Shown here: positions 15,756-26,646 of the stretch, one piece after another
How positions within the stretch are numbered: position 1 is the stretch's first letter
Layout: each line of letters begins with the position of its first letter
IMG/VR virus record: IMGVR_UViG_3300042294_005616
Location: 1 to 57,255 of that record
From: a virus
Strand: one strand, 5' to 3'
Length of the DNA stretch: 57,255 nucleotides
The notes under the pieces: generated by a model
What the model was told of the DNA's origin: nothing
The model's database searches: none
The model's input: the letters and a program-made list of their open reading frames with translations, nothing else
Position numbers and translations under genes: made by a program

Positions 15756-16369
15756 GCCCATTAGAAAAGAAACAAGCTGAGTTAATTTCATTATTAGCAG
15801 GCCAAGTAGTTGATCTTTCCCTAATGTCCAAAATTGAACTTGGAGACGATGTAGTTAAGGAATGGTCTAGGTTAAATATCGAGATTAGTAATCTAAAAGA
15901 AAACTATGTGCCATTTGTATCAGAAGTTGAAGAGTTCAATGCAGTTATGGGGAAGCCAAATAATTATGACCCGGTCATTCCCGACGAGAAGGAGTGGATG
16001 TTTGTCTATAATTTCATTTTGGAGGAACTCGAAGAATATAAGCATGCGTGTGAAACAGGCAATATTGTTGAAGTGCTTGATGCTCTATGTGACATTACCT
16101 ACGTATCGTTGGGTAACGGGGCTATGTTACATGGTCTTAAGGATAAAGTATGGCCCGCGTATCAAGAGGTTCAAGCGTCAAATCTTAGCAAAGCTTGTAC
16201 AAGTGAAGAAGAGGCACAAGAAACCGTTAGAGTTCGCTCCGCAGAGCAAGAGGAACCATGTCACTATGAACAGGTTGGTAAGTATTTTATCGTCTATAGA
16301 ACACGCGATCGCAAGGTTATGAAGAACATTAATTACTTCAGACCAGACCTTACCCAATTTTTTAAATAA
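15752..16369 (+). CDS. MazG/HisE-like NTP pyrophosphohydrolase
   Basis: The 205-residue protein has the all-alpha NTP-PPase pattern: FILEELEEYKHA (88-99), with the metal-binding Glu cluster, and EVLDALCDITYV (107-118), with Asp110 and Asp114. The C-terminal 50 residues (QVGKYFIVYRTRDRKVMKN...) are an added domain seen in phage proteins of this kind. Such enzymes hydrolyse (d)NTPs to monophosphates. The DNA is visibly richer in G+C, with codons such as CTC, GCG and CCG not common in its neighbours, which points to recent transfer. It overlaps folE by ATGA. Confidence 0.75.
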   Translation: MSPLEKKQAELISLLAGQVVDLSLMSKIELGDDVVKEWSRLNIEISNLKENYVPFVSEVEEFNAVMGKPNNYDPVIPDEKEWMFVYNFILEELEEYKHACETGNIVEVLDALCDITYVSLGNGAMLHGLKDKVWPAYQEVQASNLSKACTSEEEAQETVRVRSAEQEEPCHYEQVGKYFIVYRTRDRKVMKNINYFRPDLTQFFK

Positions 16370-16384
16370 AATATAAATCAAAAT

Positions 16385-16675
16385 ATGAAAACACCAAATC
16401 AAATTGTTAAAGAATTAAAACATGTTGTAGAATGGTCTCAACCTAATATTAGATATAATGAGATTATGTCTTTAATCAAACAACTAGAGATCTCTTTAAA
16501 CCCACCTACAAATAAACCAACTCCAATTATTGAAAAACCAGTTGTTAAAGCTCCTGTAGTAGAAACACCTGTAGAAGAACTTACAATTGAAGAAATATCT
16601 GCTGAAGTATTAAGTGCAGATGTAGATACAGTGGAAGAAACCCCAACCACTATCAAAACTACTAGAAAGAAGTAA
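16385..16675 (+). CDS. Hypothetical protein with Pro/Val/Glu-rich tail
   Basis: The 96-residue protein has a helical N-terminal half (about 1-38) and a low-complexity tail of PV/VE/TP repeats (PVVKAPVVETPVEELT), ending in TTRKK. The tail is likely disordered. Function unknown. It lies between the deazaguanine cluster and DNA polymerase. Confidence 0.5.
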   Translation: MKTPNQIVKELKHVVEWSQPNIRYNEIMSLIKQLEISLNPPTNKPTPIIEKPVVKAPVVETPVEELTIEEISAEVLSADVDTVEETPTTIKTTRKK

Positions 16676-16696
16676 TTTTAATATTAAATAAGAGTT

Positions 16697-19426
16697 ATGT
16701 ATCAATCGGTTTTCTATAATAGATTACCCGGAGAAGATCAGTGGCATTACTATCTCAGGGACGATAAAAAAGGAATACACAAATTCCAATATTGGCCTAC
16801 TGTATATAAACTTGACGAAGAGGGGGAATATGAAACACTATTTGGTGATAGATGTTCTGCCCTCCAAGGCAAGTATGATAGAAAAGATCATACTATTCTA
16901 GAAAAAGATATTGACCGTGAACTTGTATTGTTGAGGGATCTGTACTACAAGACGGATGAAATGCCTTCATACCACAATACAGTTTATCTGGATATTGAGA
17001 TTGAAATTTTAGGTGCACTTACACCAACCACAATTAAAGAAGCAAATGCTGAGATAACTGCAATTGCTTTAATTGATACTTCTACCAAAGAAAAAATATG
17101 TTTTATTTTAGACAAAGAAGGTAAAATAGAAGATATTGACCAAGATGGTAAAAAAGTAATTCCATGTGCAACTGAAGATACTTTACTACGTAAGTTTTTA
17201 TTGAAATGGGAACAAATGGATCCTACAATTGTTGTAGGTTACAACAGTGATTTCTTTGATATCCCATACTTGTACTACCGAATCAAGAAAAAACTAGGAG
17301 ATGAAGTATACCGCTTATCCCCAGTAGGTAAAATTGAAGAAGTTATATCCCAACCAAATTCCCCAATTCGTATTGGTTTAGTTAATAGTCTAGACTATAT
17401 GTTGTTGCTTCGTAAGTATATTATGAAGGAAGAACCATCATATAAACTAGGTGATATTGGAACCAAATATGCTAAGTTAGGTAAAATTGAATACAATGGT
17501 AGTTTGGATACATTGTTTAGAGAAGATCCAAACAAATTCATTGACTATAACATTCGAGATGTTGAAATCATTGAAGCGCTAGAGGAAAAACAGAAGTTTA
17601 TTGAATTGACTATCTTGATTTCCCACTTGTGCCATACACCATACGAATCAATTTACTATAATACTGCATTAAACGAGGGTGCTATTTTAACGTATCTAAA
17701 ACGTAAAAATATTATTGCACCAAACAAACCAACAACTACTAATCCTACAATTAGGGATTTGGAATTGGGTGATCATATTGTACATCAACGAGGTACTCCT
17801 ACAATTGAAGGTACAGTATATAGCTTTGAGGACAAGCAGATTATAGTCAAAACAATGGCTGGAAAATATATTTCTCGTAGTCCAAGAACAGTCAAGAAAA
17901 AAGACAGTTACGCAGGTGGATACTTACTTGATCCTATTCCAGGACTATATTCAGATGTGAGTGACCTTGACTTTACCTCACTATACCCTTCAATTATCAA
18001 ATCATTAAACTTGGGTGTTGAAACATTGGTAGGTAGAATTGTTACAAAAAACAATTACGAGCAATATAATTCACTCGAGCAATTAAAGAAACGTGATCCC
18101 GAAGAAAAAATACATATCCAAAAACTAAATAAGTATTCGTATCAACTTAAAGATGCTACTATATCTGTTGGTGCTTTAATTCGTTTAATTGAAGACAATA
18201 ACTGGACAATAGCAGCTAGTGGAGCGTTCTTTACTAATGATAAGAAAAGTATTGCTTGCGAGGTACTTGAGGATTGGTTCAATCAGCGAGAACATTATCG
18301 AGCACTCAAGAAAAGCGCAGGTAAAGCGGAAGATTGGGCCAATTACAAATTATATGACTTGTATCAAATGGCATTTAAAATCTTGCAAAATGCATTGTAT
18401 GGTACTTATGCTATCAACTCATGGCGCTTTACAGATGGATTTAAAATATGTTCTGCAGGTATTACAAATAGTGGTCAACGTTTAACTAAAGAATCTATTG
18501 CTTTTGTAAACAAATACATTTCGGATCAATTAGATATTGACCCTAGAGATTTTGTGATTGCATCTGATACCGATTCACTTTATATGGAATTGACTGATTT
18601 GCTTAAACATCGAAACCCTGATTTGAACTACGAGGACCGTGAAGAAAAAATCAAACGATTATTAGTTTTGACAGAGGAACTCCAAGATGTAGCAAACGCG
18701 AATCTAAACAATATTACGCAGGATCTGTACAATATGACTGGTGATCACCACTTCGTATTAAAACAAGAGGTAATCGCTGAAAAAGCGTATTGGTCTGGAA
18801 AACGCCGTTATGCAATGTATATTGTAAACAAAGAAGGTGTACCTATTGAGGAACTAGAGATGAAGGGACTAGACATTATGAAATCTAATTTCCCCCCTTA
18901 CTTTAGAAACTTTGGAGAAGAGCTAATCAAATCCATTCTATTCAGTAAACCAAAAGAAGACATTGATAAAGACGTAATGGACTTTAAAAATTCAATGCAA
19001 ACGGTAGAGTGGATTAAGTTGCTTAAACCAACTGGATTGAAAAAAATGGGTGAATATATTGAACGTAGACCTATGGCTGGTGAATTGTTCTCTAAATTGA
19101 AATTGAAATGTCCCGTAAATACAAAATCTGCTATAATCTATAACGATTTTTTACGTTACAAGAAACTCAATGTAAAGTATCCTGAATTTACAATTGGAGA
19201 TAAAATGTATATTGCTTATTTGAAACCAAACCCATATCAAATTGAGGTAATTGGTTACAATGGCTACAATGATCCACCTGAAATCACTGAGTTGATCAAC
19301 AAATATATTGATCGTGATGGTTTATTTGATAGTGTAATTCGAAATAAATTAGAAACAGTATACAATGATATTGGATGGGTGCTTAATTTGAACCCATTTA
19401 AAGCTAAATTCTTCAATTTCAGCTAG
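16697..19426 (+). CDS. Family B DNA polymerase (T4 gp43-like)
   Basis: The 909-residue replicative polymerase has a proofreading exonuclease: YLDIEIE (97-103, Exo I), VGYNSDFFDIPYL near 180-192 (Exo II) and DYNIRDVEII near 288-297 (Exo III). The polymerase domain follows: DLDFTSLYPSI near 423-433 (motif A), KILQNALYGTY near 561-571 (motif B) and SDTDSLY near 623-629 (motif C, both Asp kept). The C-terminus ends in hydrophobic KAKFFNFS, a plausible clamp-binding peptide. The start follows AGAGTTATG. The clamp gene follows after 32 bases. Confidence 0.96.
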   Translation: MYQSVFYNRLPGEDQWHYYLRDDKKGIHKFQYWPTVYKLDEEGEYETLFGDRCSALQGKYDRKDHTILEKDIDRELVLLRDLYYKTDEMPSYHNTVYLDIEIEILGALTPTTIKEANAEITAIALIDTSTKEKICFILDKEGKIEDIDQDGKKVIPCATEDTLLRKFLLKWEQMDPTIVVGYNSDFFDIPYLYYRIKKKLGDEVYRLSPVGKIEEVISQPNSPIRIGLVNSLDYMLLLRKYIMKEEPSYKLGDIGTKYAKLGKIEYNGSLDTLFREDPNKFIDYNIRDVEIIEALEEKQKFIELTILISHLCHTPYESIYYNTALNEGAILTYLKRKNIIAPNKPTTTNPTIRDLELGDHIVHQRGTPTIEGTVYSFEDKQIIVKTMAGKYISRSPRTVKKKDSYAGGYLLDPIPGLYSDVSDLDFTSLYPSIIKSLNLGVETLVGRIVTKNNYEQYNSLEQLKKRDPEEKIHIQKLNKYSYQLKDATISVGALIRLIEDNNWTIAASGAFFTNDKKSIACEVLEDWFNQREHYRALKKSAGKAEDWANYKLYDLYQMAFKILQNALYGTYAINSWRFTDGFKICSAGITNSGQRLTKESIAFVNKYISDQLDIDPRDFVIASDTDSLYMELTDLLKHRNPDLNYEDREEKIKRLLVLTEELQDVANANLNNITQDLYNMTGDHHFVLKQEVIAEKAYWSGKRRYAMYIVNKEGVPIEELEMKGLDIMKSNFPPYFRNFGEELIKSILFSKPKEDIDKDVMDFKNSMQTVEWIKLLKPTGLKKMGEYIERRPMAGELFSKLKLKCPVNTKSAIIYNDFLRYKKLNVKYPEFTIGDKMYIAYLKPNPYQIEVIGYNGYNDPPEITELINKYIDRDGLFDSVIRNKLETVYNDIGWVLNLNPFKAKFFNFS

Positions 19427-19458
19427 GATATTTAAAATATTTTTCTTATCTTTAACAC

Positions 19459-20193
19459 ATGGTAAATAAATTAGTTCTACAATCGGTTATAAACAAATAC
19501 TACTTAGGCGAAAACGAATCCGTTAAGTGGAAAATCAAAGACAAAACATTATCTATTGACTTTATGTCTGTAAACAAAGAAGTCATAGGTAAAGTTATTC
19601 ATACAGGTTTTGATGTTGAAGACAGTGAATTAGCTATCTTTGACACCAAAAAACTACTTAACCTACTTAGCATCACTCAAGGTGATCTAATCTTTGAATT
19701 AGAGAAAGGCAAATCGGTTTATACCAAAATGAAATTTGCAGATGAGTCATTTAACTTGACTTATGCACTTGCCGATCCACTTTTGATTGGTAAAGTAGGT
19801 TCTGTAACTGAACCGCAATGGGATGCAGTTTTACCTCTAGAAAAAGAACATGTCGATAATTTAGTTAAAGCAAAGAATGCTTTAGCAGGTATTGGTTCAA
19901 TGACACTTTCAATTGATATTGATTTAAATGGAGATAATATGTGTGTATTCACATTTGGAGATGAGCAAGGCCACAACAACAAAATCACCTACCAAATGTA
20001 TGGTACAATTAAACAAGAGAAAGTTGAAATCCCATTCAACTCAGACATGTTTAGAAACATACTCAAAGAAAACAAAGACCTAGAAAGTGGAAATATCTAC
20101 TTGAGCTACCAGGGCCTAATGAAACTTGAATTCAAATCAGAAGACACAACATGCGAATACTATATGGTTCGTAGAGAAGAAAGTGCCTTCTAA
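19459..20193 (+). CDS. Sliding clamp (T4 gp45-like)
   Basis: The 244-residue protein is the length of T4-type clamps and has a two-domain beta pattern. It contains KLLNLLSITQGDLIFEL and a C-terminal YYMVRREESAF like other T4-type clamps. It should trimerise around DNA and tether the polymerase encoded immediately upstream. It is preceded by a TTTTCTTATCTTTAA stretch that resembles a weaker form of the window's promoter motif. Identity rests on length, general pattern and position. Confidence 0.8.
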   Translation: MVNKLVLQSVINKYYLGENESVKWKIKDKTLSIDFMSVNKEVIGKVIHTGFDVEDSELAIFDTKKLLNLLSITQGDLIFELEKGKSVYTKMKFADESFNLTYALADPLLIGKVGSVTEPQWDAVLPLEKEHVDNLVKAKNALAGIGSMTLSIDIDLNGDNMCVFTFGDEQGHNNKITYQMYGTIKQEKVEIPFNSDMFRNILKENKDLESGNIYLSYQGLMKLEFKSEDTTCEYYMVRREESAF

Positions 20194-20225
20194 TATGTAT
20201 AATAGAATTAGGAAATTCAAATTAG

Positions 20226-20237
20226 TTTTCGTATATT
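20226..20237 (+). promoter_or_regulatory. TTTTCGTATATT...TATAAATT promoter motif
   Basis: An exact TTTTCGTATATT is followed by TATAAATTAAAAG, and the next start is at 20262 after GTT. It probably drives the gene group that includes the chaperonins. Confidence 0.6.
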
Positions 20238-20261
20238 ATAGTTATAAATTAAAAGTTAGTT

Positions 20262-20614
20262 ATGCAAGAAACAAAACGACGAGGTCGTCCTGCTCGGGAC
20301 GAAAATGACACACAATCAAACTTATGTACAATTAAAGACCCCGCAATGGAGCCTTTTTATATTGTAAAGGATGCTACAAACTTTACAGTAATGGAAAGAT
20401 CTGTTGCTACAAGAGGTTTTGGAGGTGGTAAAGCATCTGGTAAAGAAACTGAAAAAGTAGTAGGCTACTACAGTAACTTTGCAAATGCTGTAAACCGCAT
20501 CTCAAAAGAAAAGTTTTATCAAAATCAAGGTGAGTACGAAACCATTCAAGAGTACCTCAACACCTGGAATACAGTTAAAGAAGGAATGGAATCAATGTTA
20601 AACAAATTAGAAAT

Positions 20615-20618
<4 letters not shown>
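20262..20618 (+). CDS. Hypothetical protein with N-terminal AT-hook-like motif
   Basis: The 118-residue protein opens with KRRGRPARDE (5-14), an AT-hook-type GRP core. The remainder includes KDPAMEPFYIVKDATNFTV, GFGGGKASGKE and a Tyr-rich helical end. No known domain is recognised. It overlaps groES by four bases (ATGA), so it is probably co-translated with it. Confidence 0.55.
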
Positions 20619-22550
<1,932 letters not shown>

Positions 22551-22551
22551 T

Positions 22552-22815
22552 ATGAAAACTGAACAAGTAGAATATAACGAACTTATCGCAACACGAGTAC
22601 CCCCTGGAGATCAGTGGGTGCTCGTAAACGATAAAAGTAAAGTCATTCACAAGTCACTTACTGATGCTTTAGAGGCATGGTTTGAAGCAAACCAAGAAAA
22701 GGCAGAGTTCCGTTTAGCTCCTTTGGACAGTAAACTATATGTTATTCGAAGTGAGGTAAAAGAAATTCAACCCGAACCAGTTAAACGCTTTAACATTTAC
22801 GGAGACCCACAGTAA
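22552..22815 (+). CDS. Hypothetical protein (87 aa)
   Basis: The start lies one base after groEL (TAATATG). The protein has one mixed alpha/beta domain and a Pro-rich end (IQPEPVKRFNIYGDPQ). The closing segment NIYGDPQ resembles the NIYGEPKP in the membrane protein encoded at 5052. No function is known. The stop codon lies within a terminator loop. Confidence 0.5.
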   Translation: MKTEQVEYNELIATRVPPGDQWVLVNDKSKVIHKSLTDALEAWFEANQEKAEFRLAPLDSKLYVIRSEVKEIQPEPVKRFNIYGDPQ

Positions 22816-22830
22816 CGGGTCTCCTTTTTT
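22801..22830 (+). terminator. Terminator after chaperonin group, stop codon in loop
   Basis: GGAGACCC (22801-22808) pairs with GGGTCTCC (22817-22824), followed by six T. The TAA stop (22813-22815) is in the loop. A TATTTATAAT stretch after the T-run precedes the next gene. Confidence 0.85.
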
Positions 22831-22844
22831 ACATATTTATAATT

Positions 22845-23807
22845 ATGAAATTGACAGACATTCTACGCGAAATCGAAGGAGAAGAAGATGGTATGCAACA
22901 AGTAAAGGTTCGTTATGACCTTGCTGTTGAACCTGCTGATCTCGACAAAGCATTAGCTGCTTTAAACGATCCTAAAACATATGGTATCTACGCACAAAAC
23001 ATGCGAGATCCAAAAGCTATTGTAAAAGCATTCGGACCTTCAATTCCTGCACAAAAAGCAGGAGCTGCTTGGAAAGATTGGGATTCTCGCTCGGATGATG
23101 AAAAAGCATTCAAAATAATTGATATCAAAAACAGAGTACCTGAAGCATGGGCTAAAGCAGAAGCTGAAGCAGAAGCAGGCTATGAAAAATGGCAAGCAGA
23201 AGGAAATGATGGTAGCTTAAACGACTATTTATTTTCACTTTCAGGTAAAGAACTTCCAAAAGACATTATCGGAAAATACGGAGCCAATTATTACCCAATG
23301 AAAACCCCAGACAATTTGAAAAAATATGGTGGTAAATTGGAACAAGACATTCACTATGTAGTAAAAGATGGTAAAATTGTTTTTCCTTCAACACTAGAAA
23401 ATCCATATAAAACAAAACCATACTTGTCCAAAGTATTGAAAACAATTATGGACAATGCAGGAGTGGATTTTAAACTAGTAGATGTTGAACAAGATGTAGA
23501 AGCACCTAAAACTGTAGAAAAACCAAAAGCAGAAACAGTTGCTCCCTTATCTTACACAGCTGACACCTTAGACAAAGCAGAAAAAGCAAGAACTGCATTC
23601 CAAAAAGAAATTGGAGATGTTCCAACAGCAAAATACGAAATTGAACCTGTTAAAGCAGACGGAGAAACCAAATACAAACTTGTAGTAACAGGCATCTCAG
23701 CTGACCAAAGAGCAAAACTATTTACTAAGAAAACAACGTTAAAAGAAGAGCAAGATTTTGACCTTGAAAGATATCAAATGTTAAGACGAGCTGGAATAAT
23801 TAAGTAA
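22845..23807 (+). CDS. Unidentified protein with C-terminal MLRRAGIIK motif
   Basis: The 320-residue protein is acidic, with an Ala/Glu-rich helix (about 105-118, AEAEAEAGYEKWQAE) and a linker of EKPKAETV type (about 225-235). It ends LERYQMLRRAGIIK, a form of a motif shared with three genes just downstream. The start MKLTDILREIEGE is reminiscent in style of short N-terminal targeting peptides of T4 internal head proteins, which is inference. It may be a virion or head-core protein. Confidence 0.5.
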   Translation: MKLTDILREIEGEEDGMQQVKVRYDLAVEPADLDKALAALNDPKTYGIYAQNMRDPKAIVKAFGPSIPAQKAGAAWKDWDSRSDDEKAFKIIDIKNRVPEAWAKAEAEAEAGYEKWQAEGNDGSLNDYLFSLSGKELPKDIIGKYGANYYPMKTPDNLKKYGGKLEQDIHYVVKDGKIVFPSTLENPYKTKPYLSKVLKTIMDNAGVDFKLVDVEQDVEAPKTVEKPKAETVAPLSYTADTLDKAEKARTAFQKEIGDVPTAKYEIEPVKADGETKYKLVVTGISADQRAKLFTKKTTLKEEQDFDLERYQMLRRAGIIK

Positions 23808-23808
23808 G

Positions 23809-24540
23809 ATGAAACAAAAAGAATTAAAAGAAGCTATTTTTGATATGTTTAGAAAGTCTAAAGAGACTTCTAGCGAACCTCAAGCACCAAAATTCAAATC
23901 TATCGACTCAATGTTGGGTGGTAAAATGAATTTAACTGCAGGTGATTTTGCTCAATTAAATCCAAATACACCAGCTGATGAGCTTAAAAAAGCTTTTAGA
24001 ACAGCATATTTGAGAGGTAATATTGAAAGTCAAAAAAGTTTAAAATCGTTACTTGATAAAGAACCTTACAGTGAGTTAAAAGATTTAGTAGATCAAATCG
24101 ATAATGCTAAATTAGAAAAACCAATGTCTAAACTAGGAGCTTCAGACACTCAATCAGTTAGAAGAAGCAGCAGTGGTTTTCCTGGTTTAAGTGAAGAACT
24201 TTTACGTATGCAAAAACTAGCTGGTATTATTACTGAAGCTGAAGGTAGAAATTTATACACTACAGCTGGTCAAATGATTTCTCAAGTTGGGTTATTTACC
24301 CAAGAACTAGCAGACGAATTAGAAGCAGAAGGTAGAGGAAACTTATATCGTTTCTTTGACACCCCAGAAGAAAAAGCTGAGTTAATTAAAATCTCAGAAG
24401 GATACCAAGCATACTTAGCTAAAGTAAAAGCAATGATGGATGAATTAATGAGTGATCCAATGTACCAAGTTGCAGTAGGTGATGCAGGTAGAAATACCAA
24501 TCCATTAGAAAAAGCTTATATGAGAGCAAAAAATATTTAA
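23809..24540 (+). CDS. Unidentified protein with internal RMQKLAGIITEA motif
   Basis: The 243-residue helical protein begins one base after the previous stop. It contains LRMQKLAGIITEAEGR at about 141-156, the clearest form of the motif shared with its neighbours; the ITE/A step matches the L/I-x-E consensus of the T4 prohead protease. The N-terminal half is basic and Ser/Lys-rich. No domain is recognised. It is closed by a terminator. Confidence 0.5.
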   Translation: MKQKELKEAIFDMFRKSKETSSEPQAPKFKSIDSMLGGKMNLTAGDFAQLNPNTPADELKKAFRTAYLRGNIESQKSLKSLLDKEPYSELKDLVDQIDNAKLEKPMSKLGASDTQSVRRSSSGFPGLSEELLRMQKLAGIITEAEGRNLYTTAGQMISQVGLFTQELADELEAEGRGNLYRFFDTPEEKAELIKISEGYQAYLAKVKAMMDELMSDPMYQVAVGDAGRNTNPLEKAYMRAKNI

Positions 24541-24546
24541 ATAAAG

Positions 24547-24571
24547 AGCTTGTCTATGACAAGCTTTTTTT
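24547..24571 (+). terminator. Terminator fused to next promoter region
   Basis: AGCTTGTC (24547-24554) pairs with GACAAGCT (24558-24565) over TAT. Seven T in a row end at 24571, and GTATAATACGGTTATG follows at once, so the T-tract may double as the upstream part of a promoter. Confidence 0.85.
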
Positions 24572-24584
24572 GTATAATACGGTT

Positions 24585-25493
24585 ATGAAAGAAAATACGT
24601 TATATGTAGAACGTTTTCGCCCTACTGAACTACAATATTATGTAGGTAATGAAAACGTCAAAGAAACAATTCAAAAATACCTTGATCAAGGTGATATTCA
24701 AAATTTCATTTTTTATGGACCTGCAGGTACAGGTAAAACTACCCTAGCTAAAATTATCGTTAAAAATCTAGATTGCGATTATCTTTATATAAACGCATCT
24801 GATGAAAACGGAATCGATACTATTCGAGAGAAAGTAAAGGGGTTTGCTAGTGCTGCATCTTGGAAAGGTATTAAAGTAGTAATCCTAGATGAAGCAGATT
24901 TTATTACCATCCAGGGACAAGCCGCTTTACGAAACGTAATCGAAACATTCTCTCGCTCAACTCGTTTTATCTTAACTTGTAACTTTGTAGAGCGAATCAT
25001 TGACCCACTCCAATCACGTTGCCAGGTACTTAAAATTGTACCACCAACAAAAATGGATGTGTACAACCATTTAACTTGGATATTAGCTGATCAATTGAGC
25101 TTGTCTTATACACCCGAAGATATCAAGTCACTGATTTTAAAGTACTATCCCGATATGCGTAAAATGTTAAACGTTTTACAAATGTCTGTAAAGGATGATG
25201 CTGTTGTACTTGATGAAACAGTATTGACCTCTACAAGCTATATCAAAGAGGTATTAAAAGAACTAGCAGGCAAGAAAAACTGGATTGCTATTAGACAAAT
25301 TATAGCAGATTCGAATACAAAGGACTTTGAGGAACTATATCGTTCACTATTTGAATACAGTTCAAAATATGCTCCAGGCAAAGAAGGTTCTGTTGCAATT
25401 ATATTAAACGAACACCTTTATCAAGCAAATTTCCGAATTGACAAAGAAATTAACGTAATGTCTGCAATTGCTAAGATAATTGAAGTAATATGA
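24585..25493 (+). CDS. Clamp loader large subunit (T4 gp44-like AAA+ ATPase)
   Basis: The 302-residue AAA+ ATPase has the Walker A motif GPAGTGKTT (45-53), the Walker B VVILDEADF (98-106) and the SRC motif PLQSRCQ (141-147). This is the RFC/gp44 pattern; the clamp loader opens the gp45-like ring and places it at primer ends. I chose the ATG at 24585 (GGTTATG context) because the only alternative is a TTG in the T-tract of the terminator. A probable small subunit lies three genes downstream. Confidence 0.92.
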   Translation: MKENTLYVERFRPTELQYYVGNENVKETIQKYLDQGDIQNFIFYGPAGTGKTTLAKIIVKNLDCDYLYINASDENGIDTIREKVKGFASAASWKGIKVVILDEADFITIQGQAALRNVIETFSRSTRFILTCNFVERIIDPLQSRCQVLKIVPPTKMDVYNHLTWILADQLSLSYTPEDIKSLILKYYPDMRKMLNVLQMSVKDDAVVLDETVLTSTSYIKEVLKELAGKKNWIAIRQIIADSNTKDFEELYRSLFEYSSKYAPGKEGSVAIILNEHLYQANFRIDKEINVMSAIAKIIEVI

Positions 25494-25696
25494 AGCACCT
25501 ATTAAGATATACTCTTTCGTGGATATCTCAAAATTTGGCCGTACCTTTCTGGACAATCGGTCATATCCACTTGATGACAACAATATACGCTGACATACAT
25601 GAAATATTGATGTCGCTCGGAATGAACATAATTGTGGCAGCTGGGTTTATAGCTGACTTTATAGATTATAGAAAAGATAAGTTAAACAATAAATAA
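25490..25696 (+). CDS. Small membrane protein (68 aa)
   Basis: The ATG overlaps the clamp loader stop (ATGA). The product has hydrophobic stretches at about 8-30 and 40-57 and a charged tail (DYRKDKLNNK), as in a two-pass membrane protein. Function unknown. Confidence 0.5.
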   Translation: MKHLLRYTLSWISQNLAVPFWTIGHIHLMTTIYADIHEILMSLGMNIIVAAGFIADFIDYRKDKLNNK

Positions 25697-25702
25697 AACA
25701 AA

Positions 25703-25948
25703 ATGCAAGAACAACCTAGATTAAACATTGATTTCAAAAACACAACAGCCGTAACTGGTTTTGATGGTGGACAATTGTTTGGACAAGCAGTTATCCTCCG
25801 TAAAGTGTCTAAATTCTTGATTGGAGCAGATGAAGATTCACTCATTCCGATCCCAGTATTCTATGATTTGGAAAGTAAAAAAATCATCCTAGATACACTT
25901 CCTCCAGACATTCGTGAAGAATATAAAGACATTGCCCTTGACCTCTAA
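25703..25948 (+). CDS. Conserved-looking hypothetical protein (81 aa)
   Basis: The protein begins with a short polar lead and contains DGGQLFGQAVILRKVSKF and IPIPVFYDLESKKI, a compact alpha/beta domain. It sits between the two clamp loader genes, where T4 has regulators of replication, but it does not look like RegA. It overlaps the next gene by up to 35 bases. Function unknown. Confidence 0.5.
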   Translation: MQEQPRLNIDFKNTTAVTGFDGGQLFGQAVILRKVSKFLIGADEDSLIPIPVFYDLESKKIILDTLPPDIREEYKDIALDL

Positions 25949-26372
25949 GAAGCAAATAAAAGATATATGGGGGTGGTTGAATGAAATCACCCTCTATAAA
26001 ACTCCCATCGAAAATATTTCGGAAGAATCATGGGACAAATGGAACTCTTACATGATACATCGATATGTATCTATGAATATAAATTATGTTGAACTAGCTA
26101 ATTTTGTTCAAACTCTACCCTACGAGAACAAGCAACAAACATATACAATTTATAGAGAGATGATTCCAAAAGCAAAAACGTTCTTGAAGTATGTCAAGTC
26201 AAGAACAAAGAGACAGCCTGCAACGTTGGTAGAGTACGTAGCAAAACATTTTGAATGTAGTTTAGGCGAAGCAGAAGAGTATATTGACCTTTTACGCGAA
26301 CATGGTGTACGACAAGTGTTGTACTCTATGGGTATAGAGGATAAAGAAGTAACTAAGTTATTAAAGAAATGA
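25914..26372 (+). CDS. Probable clamp loader small subunit (T4 gp62-like)
   Basis: The product of up to 152 residues includes SYMIHRYVSMNINYVELANFVQ (about 45-66), which resembles the MIxRxxSMN pattern of phage gp62 proteins, then IPKAKTFLKYVK. In T4-type phages gp62 forms a 1:4 complex with gp44. The start is uncertain: GTG at 25914 is used here, but TTG at 25932 or 25938 would reduce the overlap with the previous gene. The location two genes after gp44 supports the call. Confidence 0.6.
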   Translation: MKNIKTLPLTSKKQIKDIWGWLNEITLYKTPIENISEESWDKWNSYMIHRYVSMNINYVELANFVQTLPYENKQQTYTIYREMIPKAKTFLKYVKSRTKRQPATLVEYVAKHFECSLGEAEEYIDLLREHGVRQVLYSMGIEDKEVTKLLKK

Positions 26373-26623
26373 CCGCAAATAGAGAAACATTTGGAACAAA
26401 CCCAAACAACCCCCTTCAAACAAGATCAATCCATAAAACAGACTCAATTGTTGATTCAGTAATTGATCAATTTGTAAGTAGAGCCCGCTTTGGAAAAGAA
26501 AAATATGGTACTGATTTAGATAGAAACGATTTAAGTGTTTTAGATTGGATTGAACATGCCAAGCAAGAACATATGGATGCCATATTATATTTGGAAAAAC
26601 TTGAACGAATACTAAAGGGCTAA
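26369..26623 (+). CDS. Small NTP pyrophosphohydrolase-like protein
   Basis: The 84-residue protein contains RARFGKEKYGTDLDRNDLSVLDWIEHAKQEHMDAILYLEKLE in one run of helices. The KYG-x-D, DW-x-xHA-x-(E)-x-xDA-x-LYL pattern is common in phage proteins of the dATP/dGTP diphosphohydrolase or MazG-related all-alpha fold. It may clean up dNTP pools. It overlaps the clamp loader gene by ATGA, so it belongs to the replication operon. Confidence 0.6.
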   Translation: MTANRETFGTNPNNPLQTRSIHKTDSIVDSVIDQFVSRARFGKEKYGTDLDRNDLSVLDWIEHAKQEHMDAILYLEKLERILKG

Positions 26624-26637
26624 TATTTATAATAAAA
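26621..26637 (+). promoter_or_regulatory. TAATATTTATAATAAAA element (putative late promoter)
   Basis: It is identical over 17 bases to the element at 3517-3533 and again starts on the TAA stop of the preceding gene. The next gene starts at 26647. Confidence 0.45.
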
Positions 26638-26646
26638 TACTTTAAA

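Noticed and set aside
15906-16322. Overlapping 138-residue frame inside the MazG-like gene
   Set aside because: The MazG frame has clear family motifs; the other frame has none and results from the G/C-richer composition.
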